Source: Mya arenaria (lineage: Eukaryota > Mollusca > Bivalvia > Myida > Myidae). From it: a DNA stretch of 64,000 nt. The stretch spans positions 19,957,045 through 20,021,044 of the forward strand of contig NC_069127.1 in assembly GCF_026914265.1 (NCBI RefSeq), in the 5' to 3' direction. Shown piece after piece: positions 33,067-45,330 of the stretch. Below the pieces are notes generated by a model. It had not been told where the DNA came from, did not search any database, and saw nothing but the letters and a program-made list of their open reading frames with translations. Position 1 is the first letter of the stretch. Each line of letters starts with the position of its first letter. Both the position numbers and the translations under genes were made by a program.

Positions 33067-34779
33067 ATGAGTTTGCATCGGCATTTCAGGTTGTTAAGAA
33101 CGGAGCCTGAACAACAAGACTTTACCCCAGTGCTTATAAGCACAAACATGGCTCAAACATCAGACGTTTTCTGTGATAATGAAACCTTTTTGAATGTTTC
33201 TAATGATTCGCCATTTAATAGCGGACAAATGCATTCCTTCTATAACGACACTCTCGAACAAAACGGGATGCTGCTGCCGATGCTCGACATGGTTCCTAGA
33301 GCACCCAATGACGATATTATCTCCAACACAACAGAAAGCAGCAGTCCTCCCACGGACTTCATGCTGTCGCCTTTGAATTTCAATCCTGATGCCGAAATAA
33401 GTTGTGATATCATTGACTTAACAGACGAGTGTAGAACGGAACATGTGTATCAAAAGCAAACTAAAGATATCACAAGAAACGATGATAACATTTATGAGGA
33501 TAATGCACGGTCAAATCGAGAAACTGCCAAGCTAACGTTTCCGCCTTGTTACGTGTGCGGTGCTAAGGCATGTGGTTGTCACTACGGTGTTATTTCGTGT
33601 GCGGGATGCAAAGGGTTTTTCAGGAGGTATTTGTTAAAGAAGGACAGTTACACTTGTAAAAAGGGAGGTAATTGTGTTCTTAGTGATAAAGCCAGGGGAA
33701 ACTGTAAAGCTTGCCGATTAAAGAAATGCCTAGAGGTAGGGATGTCAAAGGAAAAATCGAGTTTAGGTAGATACAAACTGTCCAAGCGGACAGAAACCAT
33801 AATTGAGGCAAAGTCTTCGACAGGTGGATGCGCACAAGTAGTGGGAGATAGTGATAAAGGAGAACAAGTTAAAAACCAAGAAAGCGTCATGGATTTAGAT
33901 GCAGCGCTAGATATCATTTGCTTAAAGCTATCGCGATATTGTGTTGGATCTGAGAAGCCGAACGAGTTTACTGATGACATAGTCAGGAAAATAACAGAAT
34001 ATATAGGTATAATGCGAATCTATTCAGTTGGAAATATAAAGGATGAAGATCTCCCAAAAGCTCTTGAAGATGGGGCAGAAAATCATAAACGGAAAACAGA
34101 ACTGTTTGGAAGTTTGAAGGCTATTAGTTGGACCGAGTTTACTGAGATTTACAAAAAGCACGGACTTGAAATAGATGGACGTATTGCTGACCTGGTGGAA
34201 GGTAAACAGGAAATGGACGAGTGGCTTGAGACCAGCTTTGGCTTTGTAAAGGAACTACCATTGTTTTTGTCATTACCAATTCGTGACCAGGTCAATCTTA
34301 TTAAAGCGAGTGCAAATGAATTAGATATCTTGTTAACTTTTAGGGAATTTAGTGCTGAACACAAAACTTTTATAAGAACGGGAAAAGTTTATCATGAAGA
34401 TGACGTAGTAGACAAATGCGTTTCAAAGCAGAACTTTGATCATATGACACTTTGCCTTGTCAAGCTGCAGAAACTCAATCCCAACCCAACTGAACATGCG
34501 TTGATGTGTGCGTTAGTTGTGTTTTCAACCGGCCGATGCAAGCTCATCAACCCAAAATTAGTCGAGAAGTGCCAAGCTATGACAGCCGATCGTCTTCAAC
34601 TGGAGGTAAAAAGACAACACAAGGACTCGTCTCGACGGTTTGCTAAACTCATGGACTGCCTTGTCGACACAAGGGGTATTTCTGACATGTTTAATGAAGA
34701 CTATAAAGAATTTTGTTCAAACGAGATTGTGCGAGAGAAGTTACCACTTCTAGCGGAACTCACGCTGGAAGAATTTTAG
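33067..34779 (+). CDS. Nuclear receptor, intronless, 570 aa, atypical P-box
   Basis: A ligand-regulated DNA-binding transcription factor of the nuclear receptor superfamily. The DNA-binding domain lies at residues 161-226. The first zinc finger uses C161, C164, C178, C181 and the second C197, C203, C213, C216. FFRR and CRLKKCLEVGM are intact. The P-box is C-A-G-C-K (178-182), where most NR1/NR2 members have Glu or Asp in place of Ala. A basic GRYKLSKR extension follows. The ligand-binding domain is roughly 350-570, with the helix 3-5 signature LPIRDQVNLIKASANELDIL (403-422) and a C-terminal helix 12-like PLLAELTLEEF. Residues 1-158 are acidic, Ser/Asn-rich and poorly conserved. There is no intron, although NR genes usually have several, so a retrocopy origin or an intronless lineage-specific expansion is likely. 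The later Met at 33148 could be the true start. I place it near invertebrate NR1-type orphans only tentatively. Confidence 0.93.
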   Translation: MSLHRHFRLLRTEPEQQDFTPVLISTNMAQTSDVFCDNETFLNVSNDSPFNSGQMHSFYNDTLEQNGMLLPMLDMVPRAPNDDIISNTTESSSPPTDFMLSPLNFNPDAEISCDIIDLTDECRTEHVYQKQTKDITRNDDNIYEDNARSNRETAKLTFPPCYVCGAKACGCHYGVISCAGCKGFFRRYLLKKDSYTCKKGGNCVLSDKARGNCKACRLKKCLEVGMSKEKSSLGRYKLSKRTETIIEAKSSTGGCAQVVGDSDKGEQVKNQESVMDLDAALDIICLKLSRYCVGSEKPNEFTDDIVRKITEYIGIMRIYSVGNIKDEDLPKALEDGAENHKRKTELFGSLKAISWTEFTEIYKKHGLEIDGRIADLVEGKQEMDEWLETSFGFVKELPLFLSLPIRDQVNLIKASANELDILLTFREFSAEHKTFIRTGKVYHEDDVVDKCVSKQNFDHMTLCLVKLQKLNPNPTEHALMCALVVFSTGRCKLINPKLVEKCQAMTADRLQLEVKRQHKDSSRRFAKLMDCLVDTRGISDMFNEDYKEFCSNEIVREKLPLLAELTLEEF

Positions 34780-35315
34780 GGGTGAGGTTTAGGGGACGTT
34801 GATGACAGATATCCTACCGCCTTTACCTTTCAGGTCTTTATAAGATTGTTTGGGGCTATATAGAACAGTCGGTAACTTTTGTGGTAGTGTACTCTGGATT
34901 TAATTGGATGTACGTTCGAGGTTGGACTTGTAGTGCACACACATTTGTCAAAATAGAGGTTGCGAAACACTACATATACGGGGGCTTGCAAGGTGTTTCC
35001 TTCTGTTTGTGCATTACGTCATCAAGATTTGTGTACATTGTACACGATTAAAATTTAAGTGTACGAAAACATGTCGAAAGTGATTTATGCCATGACAGCG
35101 AGCCGAAAAGCACAACTTCAAATAGAAATATCACAAACTCAACTGCAACTGCTCTCTGTACCTGTAGCTACGCGGGCACGTACACGTTCACGTCGTGTTT
35201 CGTAATTTCTATATAATGCGTTTCAAAACAATCAATGAGGACCTAATGTTTTTGTTTTATTGTGCGTTCATTAATTTCCAAGAACGTTTTGTATACGGAT
35301 GATTGCTTTCAAAGA
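34780..35315. other. 3' flank of the nuclear receptor gene
   Basis: No reading frame or repeat. There is no strong AATAAA within 500 bp of the stop; the first clear one on the plus strand is at 35762. Confidence 0.4.
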
Positions 35316-35495
35316 ACTGCTTTATATGGATTATTTTAATTACACTATGTTGCATATGCTGCTTTAATGCTTTCCAAGGACTGCTTTATATGGATTATTT
35401 TAATTACACTATGTTGCATGTGCTGCTTTAATGCTTTCCAATGACTGCCTTATAAGGATTATTTTAATTACACTATGTTGTATGTGCTGCCTTTA
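35316..35495. repeat. 64-bp tandem repeat, 2.8 copies
   Basis: ACTGCTTTATATGGATTATT starts at 35316 and 35380, and a variant (ACTGCCTTATAAGG) at 35444, a regular 64-bp period. Confidence 0.85.
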
Positions 35496-35589
35496 AAGCA
35501 TTGCTCGCCATTTGCATGATACATAACTACAATAAGTTGTATAACGATTGAAGCGGCAGTTGCAGCCAGTCCACGCTCATATGAATTGA

Positions 35590-36180
35590 GACAATTTTTG
35601 ACTTTGCTTTTTATTTTTATCCTTGATATAGCACAACATTGCTTTTTGTTTTGAAAACTGTACAAATGGTACAACTTTCATTGAAGTAGCTTAAAAATAG
35701 GAAAGTAGGTCGAAAGGACACAATCAACGTTATCCAAGCACAATTTTGATTTTTGTTTTCGAATAAATGGTCTCATAATTTCATGGCTGAAGTTTCAAAA
35801 TTAAATGTATGTTAAAAGGTCATCGGCTAGGTAATCAAAACACAAAATTTATCATTGTTTTCATTGTCTGAATTGCTATAGCTCTAAAAAAAATAATAGG
35901 TAAAAAAGGTCAGGGTCATCCGAGTACGACATATAAATATTTGTTTTCAAAACTGTATAGATTGTCCAAATTTCATTGATGTAGCTTTAAAAAAAAGAAA
36001 GTTTGTCAAAAGGTCTATGTCTTCCATGGACAACGTTTATAGATTGACATCAAGGGCTCTATATAAATAATCTTGGTTTCACACCAAATATTTTAGCTTA
36101 AGGCCTTCCGTTTTTTTTGTCAAGAAGTGTTTTATTTTTTTCGGTGCAAACAAGAGTTAAGAACATTGAAAGGGCACCAT
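35590..36180. repeat. Old dispersed repeat, two related segments
   Basis: TTTTGAAAACTGTACAAATG followed by TTTCATTGAAGTAGCTT at about 35650 is echoed near 35943 by TTTCAAAACTGTATAGATTG and TTTCATTGATGTAGCTTT. The GTCAAAAGGTC and GGTCATCCGA phrases suggest the same broad class as the GACCTTTGACC repeats. It is non-coding. Confidence 0.45.
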
Positions 36181-37164
36181 TAAAAGTAACAGCCCCCTTC
36201 AATTTTATCATAATTGCCCAGGGGTGGACCTTGTTTCAAGCAATTAACATGAAGCAACCTGCCAGTCAAACTACTCGATCGATACCAGACTGACAAATCA
36301 GCTTCAAGGTTAGAAGGGGCCTTTCAATTGCCTGTTGCTACTCGCCATGACCTTCTACAATCTGCTCTTATTAGCTATACTGTTGTTATACACTGCTTTT
36401 TCATTCAAATGTCACAAATGAAAGTGTCAAAAATATATTGAGTATGGTTATGATCATTTTTAACTTATTTGTTTCTGGTTATAATAGTTTTGCATTTCAT
36501 TTAATTTAGAAATTAATACATTGCAAATAAACAACCAGGTTGATATAATACATGTATATATATGTACTATTAATAAATCAGTATAAAATGAGTTATTCAT
36601 TATGGAAAAAAAGGAAAAACAGGGAAACCCTATGAGTTTTGAGATTTTTCTTAAAACAAATTAATGCACACTTTGTTAATAAACCTAAATTTGAACTTAA
36701 AAATAGACAGTCCTACCATTGCGAGCTTACTAAGGGGTCACTTGACATGGTATGCTTAGCCTAATCACGTTATATGCTCGACGACATACAAGGCATAATA
36801 GACACTGGATATAATGATCACAATAGCTCACTTTTAGCATTTTGAAAGTAGCAGCAGGACACAGGAAAGCCCATGCAACTTTAAGTGATTAATATCATAG
36901 AACATTGAAATTTTAAGAATAGTATCATCCATGGTCGATTTAAATATGTTTAATGATATACAAATAGGCACCCACATACAAAGTAAAAAAAGATGTGCAT
37001 ATTCTAGTTTTGTGTATTGCATATATTTACAAACTAAGGGAAAATAATTAAAAGGAAGCAAGTACAGTCAGCATAAATAAAACTGAGAAATGTCATCATA
37101 AATTACAAGATAGAGAACATGCCATTTTAAATAAAACCTGTGTGTTGAAAATCATATGTCATTA
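36181..37164. other. Intergenic, nothing recognised
   Basis: AT-rich sequence without convincing coding frames, tandem repeats or inverted repeats. Confidence 0.4.
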
Positions 37165-37329
37165 GGACAAAGGGCCATTTTATGTGAAGGAGGTGATGAT
37201 ATCTAAGACAAAGGGTCACTTTATGTGAAGGGGGTGATGATATCTAAGACAAAGGGTCATTTTTTGTGAAGGAGGTGATGATATCTAAGACAGAGGGTCA
37301 TTTTATGTGAAGGAGGTGATGATATCTAA
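37165..37329. repeat. 41-bp tandem repeat, 4 copies
   Basis: GACAAAGGGTCATTTTATGT then GAAGGAGGTGATGATATCTA repeats four times with one or two changes per copy. Confidence 0.92.
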
Positions 37330-38435
37330 TCGGGGCTAGAAGAATGAACTTCCTCAACATAAATATCTAAGTTTTCCTCTGAAACATGTTAGTGTATACC
37401 TCAGGAAATCTCAAAATTTTCCACTGTTGTCCAACTATATAGATATTTTAAATGTTAAATAATTTGTAAACTTCACAAAGACTTCTATTTTTTAGGAGGA
37501 ACTTTTCAAAAGTGAAGGCTTGTAAGTTAAGAATATCAAAAACAGGCGTTAAAATTATTTTATGGTCACATTCTCAATAAGTATTGATAACAAATGAATT
37601 CTTTAGATACAATATCGTGCAGATTCATTTTCGTTTGAATTAAAATTCAATTATTAATTTATGTAGTCAAAAAAGAGAACTTGGACACAGTGTTAAACCA
37701 CCTTTATTTTGTTTGAGAATATCCAACTATTAAAGCCATAATAAAAATGTTCAAAGTGTAATAAGAATTCACCCATCTTCAACTAAACGCTCTAATAAAT
37801 TACAAGCATATTAATAATATATCAATTATAATACATAAAATAGTACAAGGAAATTAAACAACCCATTAAAATTAATTCAATAAGATTTTTTTTATTTGTA
37901 TTCCCTTGTCAACCTTTTCTGGCCTTGTCAGCCTTACCCTCTATATCTATATGGTCAGCGCTCTGGTCAGCCTTTTAGCACGACCCCCCTTCTTTGCACT
38001 AACAATCCATTGTTATACTCCGGTTTGATGGCTTAAATAATACTTGACTTTGGAAATTCCACGGACATTTGTTGATTCGTCCGCCATCTTGAATAAATCG
38101 GGTCATTTTTGATCAGGCCATTTAACACATCGTATTTTGATGTTTCTACAGAGTCCACAGTATGATATATAGTTTCAAATATTTCGATAGTTCAAAGTAT
38201 TGGAATATATCTGTTTAGCAACCACTTTCTTCAGCATTCAGTTCGAATTTTGTTTAATTAGAACTACTGCGTCTGGCGCATGGATGTAATTCCTGTAAGG
38301 TGATTTGGATGGTATTAACGATGAAAGTTGTTATTAGCGAATTTGTGAAACAGAGGTCGGTATTTGCGCATTGACAGATCACTATGTTTATGCGTTTCAA
38401 TTATATTAATATAAAACAAGCTATACATGTAGTCA

Positions 38436-41400
38436 TCAATAAAGCCTTAACAATTTTTGAAATATAATGGCTTTAAAAGAAATTTTATTCTTGTATAGAA
38501 TTAGTGAGGTTGCGGAGAGCATGAACATGTACACTGTAAGCACAAAGAAGGCACCGCCGGAAGAGTATAACTTCGTGTCTATGGCCAAGTTAACCAAGCC
38601 CGTCAATAGGTTTGCCACGAGGAAGAAGAGCAGCCCATTGTAGTTCACCGCCTCCAGCAATAAACATCTTATATCGTCTTTTGAGTCAGGGTCACTATCT
38701 GAAAGGTAGTTAAGACAAGAAGTCTCATACAGTTCTGTACCTAGTCTGGGCATTTCTAAAAGCCATATGGCGCAAACACATTTCAAAGATGAAGGCTATA
38801 TACGGATTTCAAACAAAAATAAGTCTGACACTTCAAATGTGAAAACAGTGCCTATCGTCTTTTCCTCAGTCGGCCAATACGTTATCTTTATGATTTAAAT
38901 TATATATATAGTTAATTATTCTCTATTTACCGCCATACGTATCCCTCTGCACGACTGGTCTACAACAGGCCACCACTATGTCGTAGATAATGTGTTGCAC
39001 GATACCAGATGTTATTATACAAATCTGTGTCGCAAATAATGAAATACAGAAGTAAAGTTAAATCTGGTTAAGGTCGTTACAAACATTAGACGGTTATAAG
39101 TCTACTTAAAATTTTGAAGGAATAAAAAGAAACCTAAACGTTCGTAAATAACTACTAGACATGTATATATTAACTGTGAAATACTATTGGGCAATAATTG
39201 CAATTATGTCCGTCTAATGATTGGTAGTGCATTTACTATAAGCGTTCCCTTGAGTGGGCGTCCGTGGTATGGACTGTTATTTAAGGACATTCCACACTGA
39301 AAGGGTGGGGTTAAAGGATCAACGGCAAAAGTAAAATTTTATGTCGCTTTAAGGTTAAGTATTTTTGAGAGTGAGCGGAATTAACGAAAGAACTTTTGAC
39401 TGGATTTTGGTCTAAAAGCATTTGCAGTTTTTCGCAAATTTTAAAGTGTAACACAATCAGGCATGCTTTCTCGTGCCAACATGTTTGAAACCACCCAATC
39501 TACCATGTATTGTGGCTTGGCGTTGATTATTTCTATCTTAAACATGATATTTGCACTTTTGTGAAAGTTTTTTAAGGCTCTATTTTTCTTTATTTTACTT
39601 AATATCTCTCTATTTGACAAGATATCACGAAGAGGACACAAAACGTAGTTGATCGATACGATCCGGTCTGAAACATTGAAGGGGCTGTACTCCGTATGAT
39701 AAAATAGCGAAAAAAAAAAGAAAATTGTCGAAAACTGATAAAAACTTGGCATCGATGTGTACAATGCATTGAAACTTACTAACTGAAGTACCACATAGTT
39801 TACAATTTATTTAAGTTTAGCAGTTATTTCGTATTTTTCCATTAAAAAGATTACTTAGTATGTCTACCAGGTAGAATTCATTCCTTATGCGTGATTGGCT
39901 AGTCAGTGTTATCACGTGATATTACCGAGGTAGGTGTATAGCTTAATTATGTCACCCAATTAGAGAAAGTCGTCGTACCTCAGAGGATACGACACTGGAC
40001 TGCAATTTTGGCGACACGGATTCGAACCCGGTCTCCGACACATTTTTTTTTTACATTTTGGTACTTTTTTACAATTATTATATCAAAGCGTAACACGTTC
40101 TATTAGATAATTGTCCTGAGATTCGTTACAGAAAAAACTTTTTTGGTGCCAATCTGGTGTACAGTCTCTTTAAGACTTTTGCGCAAAAAAATGCAAACGA
40201 AATTTCATCAAATCGTAGATAAAATATCAGTCCATACAATTTGCTCAACTCCATATATTAAAACATGTTGCAAAGGATGCATGTTTTATTTTTCAAACTA
40301 TTGAACCTCAAAATGAATTAAGTTCATTTTGAAACCTTTCAATATTTGGCTTTCCCTAACCACTCACCACATCGTATTCATAAAGTCTCAAAACAACATT
40401 CAAAAGACATATTTCTTATTCCATTTACTTACTTCACGAATGCGAAACAGTGGCTCCAGCTCTTTTAGGAGCTGTGTATAAAAAGAAGCCAATGACACTT
40501 CCGAGCTAGAGCAAAAGAACGGATATCATCGTAAAACGTAAGTATGACTCGTTATTTTATCTAATATCATAATTATGAGGGCTTATTTGAGAAATCGGGG
40601 AATGCAGTGCCATATAAATATGTTTAATCTTCACACGTATTTGAGTTATTTTGTAAACATATTGTTTATGGAGTTATAAAACCGATTCTCCCATCAAACA
40701 CATCAATGTTTACAAACGAAAGTAAAACATTTTCACCAATTTTCAGCTGAATTTCACTCAAGAAGCTTACATTTAAGATAAAGCCAGTATTATCGAGTGC
40801 TTTTATTTTGTCGGGAATAAAAATGACCGCCTGATTACCTGAATAAGCATGTTTTTACTCCTTTTCTGGGTTGAGCTGGAGCCAAAGCCAGGGAGCTGGA
40901 GCCAAAGCGTGGAGGCTGAGCCAATACGCTGTATAATAATGCCTGTTTTGATCGGCCAAATACCGAACGCTAAATTCTTTATTAATAACGATTATTGCAT
41001 AAAATGTGTGTTTTCGGTCCACTATTGTGGTGTGTTAAAACGCCACTGTTTCGCATCCGTGTACTTGAGCTGTTATCTGCGTAGACTACTAATATGTTAA
41101 AATGTGTTCAAAGTTTTATTTGCATTACATCCAGAAGGGCATGGGCCATGTGGAAAAATATCGTATTCAGTATTTACAGACGAACACACGTACAACAAAG
41201 TATTACCATTCTAATAACCAAAATTAACCGTATGTTAATACAAAACATCAAGCAATAAAGCAAACTACTTAAAATAAGTTTGACAGTTTTACTTTCTATA
41301 CTGTTTTGCGATTTGATAAATGACTTTTCTAATATTATACGAATAAATTGTATTATAGTTCTTATAATTTAAAAATGCTTCGCATATAACTAATTGTACA

Positions 41401-44400
41401 CCTCTTGCAAACTTACACATGACATATTTGGCTATACACACACTATTATATTAACAGCATACATGTTAACTGAACTCAATAAAAAGGCGTTATATACCAA
41501 AATACTAAGTTTTCTTAGCAGGCTTTCATAGTTTGACTAATTGTATACACTTTTGCATATTTTATCTCCTTCTAAAATACACTGGAATGTATTTAGCTCG
41601 TATAACAGAATAAAGATTACATGTAACGTACCATAGACAGTGCGTATGGCAGGTTGGCAAGCCGTCTAGAAGGTTTCCCCAATAGAACGTTTGATACTTG
41701 CAGAGACATCCACGATAAGCAGCATACAAACAAAAGCGTACAGAGGCATTTCAACCAATCACCAACAGTTTCCCTGAAATTGATATCGGTTATCTAAAAT
41801 ATATAGAGTGTTAAATTAACAGCATATAGAGGATATTTGTTTCTTTCAGTGTAAGGCTGCACATTAATGTTTCTCAGAAAAATTGCCAATTTGTAAACGC
41901 ATCAGAAATGACGTCATTGAAATTGTGTCCCAGTCATGTACGTTGAATTAAGTTTTGAAGGTGAGTGCGAGTAAACATTTCAAACAGTAAAAAATATCAA
42001 TTCGATACATTTTTGAAAGCATATTATAATAAAAAATACTGCATGTCATTAAACAAACTGCATTGGTATGTTACAACGTCATTAAAATGTATCAAAAACA
42101 GTTTAACAAGTAATATAAATCACACAATGAAATCATAATCAATTAACATCGGTAGCAAGCTTAAGACAACAGTAGTACGTGTACAAGTAGCTACAATTGT
42201 CAGTAAGATGGATTCATCTTGTAAAGTGTACACACCATGATGACGCAGTAGTTAAACAATATCTATAGTCCACATATACACGTACAAGTACTGTAGGGCC
42301 ATATTCAATATAATTCTTATCCTTATCCTTAGACATGCCTCAATGATCCCATTCACTCCATTGGTCAGTTAATTTTACAGTCCAATCAAAACACTTGGAT
42401 TCTAATCTTAAAATTAAGTTCAATCTAAGGTGGGTATTGCATAACAGCCCTTCTCTCTTTTACCTGTTTTTCATCAGAAACCTCCCAAAGTTTACTCCTA
42501 TGAAATAAAATCCAATGAATCCAATAGTGGAAATGAGTCCTTCTCTGTTTGCATCTATGAAACCTTTCCTCGAGCGATCCCCGAACCATCCCTTACTTGC
42601 AAAACTACGGACAGCAGTGGTAGACAAAGCAGCTTGGTGTAAGAAAATGACGATAAATCCCAAGTACTTGTGCAGAAATATTGGTGTAAACTGTAGCAGA
42701 CTCGTGGAACTAAACTGAAATACAGAAAATGACTTTAACAAAGACGCCGAAAAGAAAATAACAACATTACTTCATAACTTTGACTATCTGGAATATCAAA
42801 AAAAAGATCGGTTATTAACGTAATTGAGCACCATTGCAGACTTTATCTCTTTATTGCTACTTTAAAAGAGCACAGTTATTTTGTGTACCAGATTTTCATC
42901 AGATATGCAACATGATCCCCAACTGTACTTTAGACAAAATTATAGTATTATATTTTAAATGCACAATCCTTATATCAGCATAACAGTATGCTGTTTCATT
43001 TAATGTTTGTGTATATGCCATGCACTTCTGATTTATTTTTTACTCATATGCTCAGTTATGGGCCTTGAGAATGATTAAGCTCGTAAACATTCTTTGAAGT
43101 TGAGAAAAAAGAAAATACATGCACAATACCTTGACAACCGCTATCGTAAAAAAGAAGTTCCAGTGTTTCCCATACTCGAAGACGTTAGATGTTTTATTAA
43201 ACAGGCTGTTGATGATAAGACGAACGAATCCTAAGACCAGTAGCACCGACGCCTCCTTGCCCGCATTCCACAAAATCGTTGTCCGCCTAGATAAAGACGG
43301 TAAAATTTCAGCCTAGACATCGCTCCTATGGTTCTTGTTGAAATGATCCAAGGTCTTTTTTTAAGTTATCACAAGTCTAGATATTGATGTTTAATATTTA
43401 TGCAAAAAGCTTTAGTATTAGGCCAATATAGATGTTGTATAGTACTATTCATTGCCTATGATAAGAGGGTGTCATGGGCATATGTTAGATGGTCAAATAG
43501 TATCCATGCCGCGATAGAGGTGTCCTTAGCATATATGATATGGCCAAATGGTATCCTAGCCGGGATAGAGGTGGCCTTAGCATATATGAGATGGCAATAT
43601 GGTATCCATGCCCAGATAAAAATGTCTTGAGCATATATGAGGTGGCCATATGGTATCCATGCCGAGAAAATGGTGTCCTTGTCATACATGAGGTGGACAT
43701 ATGGTATCCTAGCCGAGTTAGAGATGGCCATAGCATATATGAGATGGCCATATGGTATCAATGCCGAGATAGAGGTGTCCTCAGCATATATGAGGTGGTC
43801 AAATTGTATCCTAGCCGAGATAGGGACGTCCTAAACATATACGAGATGGCCATATGGTATCTATGCCGAGATATGGGTATCCTAAGCATATATATGAGAT
43901 TGCCATATAGTATTCATGCTGAGATATAGGTGTCTTTAGCATATATGAGGTGGCCAAATAGTATCATAGCCGAGGTAGAGGTGACCTGAGACTATTTAAG
44001 GAGGCAGAATGGTGTCTTAGCCGAGATAGAGATGTTTTTAGCATACATGAGGTGGCCATGTGGTATCCTTGTCGATATAGAGGTGTTCTGAGGATATAAT
44101 GAGATCGTTTTCTTGGACAAGATAGATACGGCCAATAGTTATCATAAAGACGATAATGCAATGCAAAAAGGCGTCTCTTTATTCATGTTTTATACAATTG
44201 AATAGCATAACGAAGCATGTTAATTGATATGGTAAACATTAGTTTTTTATTTATATTTTATCGGAAGCATGTCAATATCTATCTTCTTATTTTTTAAGAT
44301 TGTTTTAACTATATACATCCTTCTCTTTACGTACCTGCTTTGTGTAACAAGACCTCTCGCTTCGGAAGACACGATGGCATGGGAAAAAAGGTAAAACCCA

Positions 44401-45330
44401 AGGCCAGTGTCCATAAGAGATATTCCCATGTACTTGCACTTACGGAAAACCTTGGAAATATGTGAAAATCGCATGCAAGAATGCAAAACCCCGTAATTAT
44501 GTTTGTATAAGCCCTAAAATTGGTAATGAATGTAATGTTGTTCCTGTGTAGCGGAATGTTTGTCAAAACCTTTAGTGTGAACGGTATCCCCTTCAGATAT
44601 AAAGCTCTGAATACATATACCAGTCCTGCAATTACTGTCAATAAAAAGAACAACAACACGTATTCATGCGAAAACGTGACCATCATCTCCATTGGTAACA
44701 CAATCAGTAGGAATTCAACCACTAGTGTTCTCCTGAAACAGACGGTTACTTGTAGTTTTTTTTCAAACACATTTCATATTGCATACAGCTTCTGGAAGGG
44801 AGATCCTGTAAAGTCCTGCAGCAGACCATATAAAACTGGGTAACTCTTTGGATTGGTCAAAGTTATCCAAAATGTATATTTATTGGTCAATAGTTATCCA
44901 ATGATTGCTGTTAACCAATGAAATCATTTAAATGTTCAAACTGGCCTGAGATAACCTGTGAACAACTTATTAAGTTTTAGACAATGACCTTTGGATGTAG
45001 TTTTAACAGCCAGCAAAGAAGAGTACAACACTCTTATCGCATAACAAATTTGAGTACACAAAAGAAAAGAAGGCACTTTCGTAACGCAGTAAGTAAAATA
45101 CAAAGTAAATACAAAACTATTAATTGAAATGAATGAAGAAGTTCTCTGACTTACCATCCAAGTTGAGGGTTTCGAGGTAAATGTCCTACCCCTAGAAGCA
45201 TGTGGAGGAATACTGGGCAAGTGCAAGCCATTATCACCATGGTGACATTCTCCGCAGATGTGCCTGGAATTGCGCGCCGAAATCCTTCGTGTCTTGAAAG
45301 TGTTTGATTTTGTCCTGGCCAGTTCAACAT
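38436..45330 (-). CDS. PIGW: GPI inositol acyltransferase (PIGW/GWT1), 7 exons, single-base frameshift in exon 2
   Basis: The ER membrane enzyme that acylates the inositol ring of GlcN-PI during GPI-anchor synthesis. Exons: 45155..45330, 44335..44732, 43130..43286, 42464..42714, 41632..41773, 38931..39024, 38436..38698. Splice phases all agree except exon 2, whose 398 nt is one base short. Before the break it reads ITFITNFRAYTNIITGFCIL and CDFHIFPR. After it, in another frame, it reads CKYMGISLMDTGLGFYLFSH. The break is near 44440..44447 beside a TTTT run. Other family blocks are EYGKHWNFFFTIAVVK, GFIDANREGLISTIGFIGFY, KPSRRLANLPYALSM and FFLVANLLTGLVNLAIDT. With one base restored the length would be 493 residues, against about 504 for human. 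It is hydrophobic throughout, with many membrane helices. Either a sequencing error, a null allele or an early pseudogene; otherwise intact splice sites favour a functional gene. Confidence 0.9.
39968..40048 (+). tRNA. tRNA-like sequence with oligo-T terminator, probably SINE head or tRNA pseudogene
   Basis: TACCTCAGAGGATACGA fits an A box, and GGATTCGAACCCGG fits a B-box region with a TTCGAA T-loop. CTCCGACAC and a run of about 10 T follow, as for Pol III termination. The acceptor and T stems are only partly complementary. It lies in a PIGW intron, antisense to that gene. Confidence 0.4.
42294..42452. mobile_element. Short MITE in PIGW intron
   Basis: AGGGCCATATTCAATATAAT at the left mirrors the right end, which in reverse begins AGGGCTGTTATGCAATACCC. 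A central palindrome is formed by ATTGGTCAG and its partner. It resembles the element at 7968..8100 in terminal sequence and size, and ends 11 bp from the PIGW exon 4 donor. Confidence 0.55.
42926..44060 (+). repeat. Duplicated block, copy 1 (PIGW exon 3 plus intron minisatellite)
   Basis: This interval recurs at 60717..61830 at roughly 85-90 per cent identity by eye. From about 43470 to 44060 it holds a ~57-bp minisatellite around GGCCATATGGTATCCATGCC, GAGATAGAGGTGTCCT and AGCATATATGAGATGG. The repeat unit is a multiple of three, so it produces fortuitous open frames on both strands. Confidence 0.85.

Noticed and set aside
43456..43929. Overlapping frames with repeated MAIWYPCRDR or GYHMATSYML peptides (also 61224..61740)
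   Set aside because: Both strands of the ~57-bp PIGW-intron minisatellite are open because the unit length is a multiple of three.
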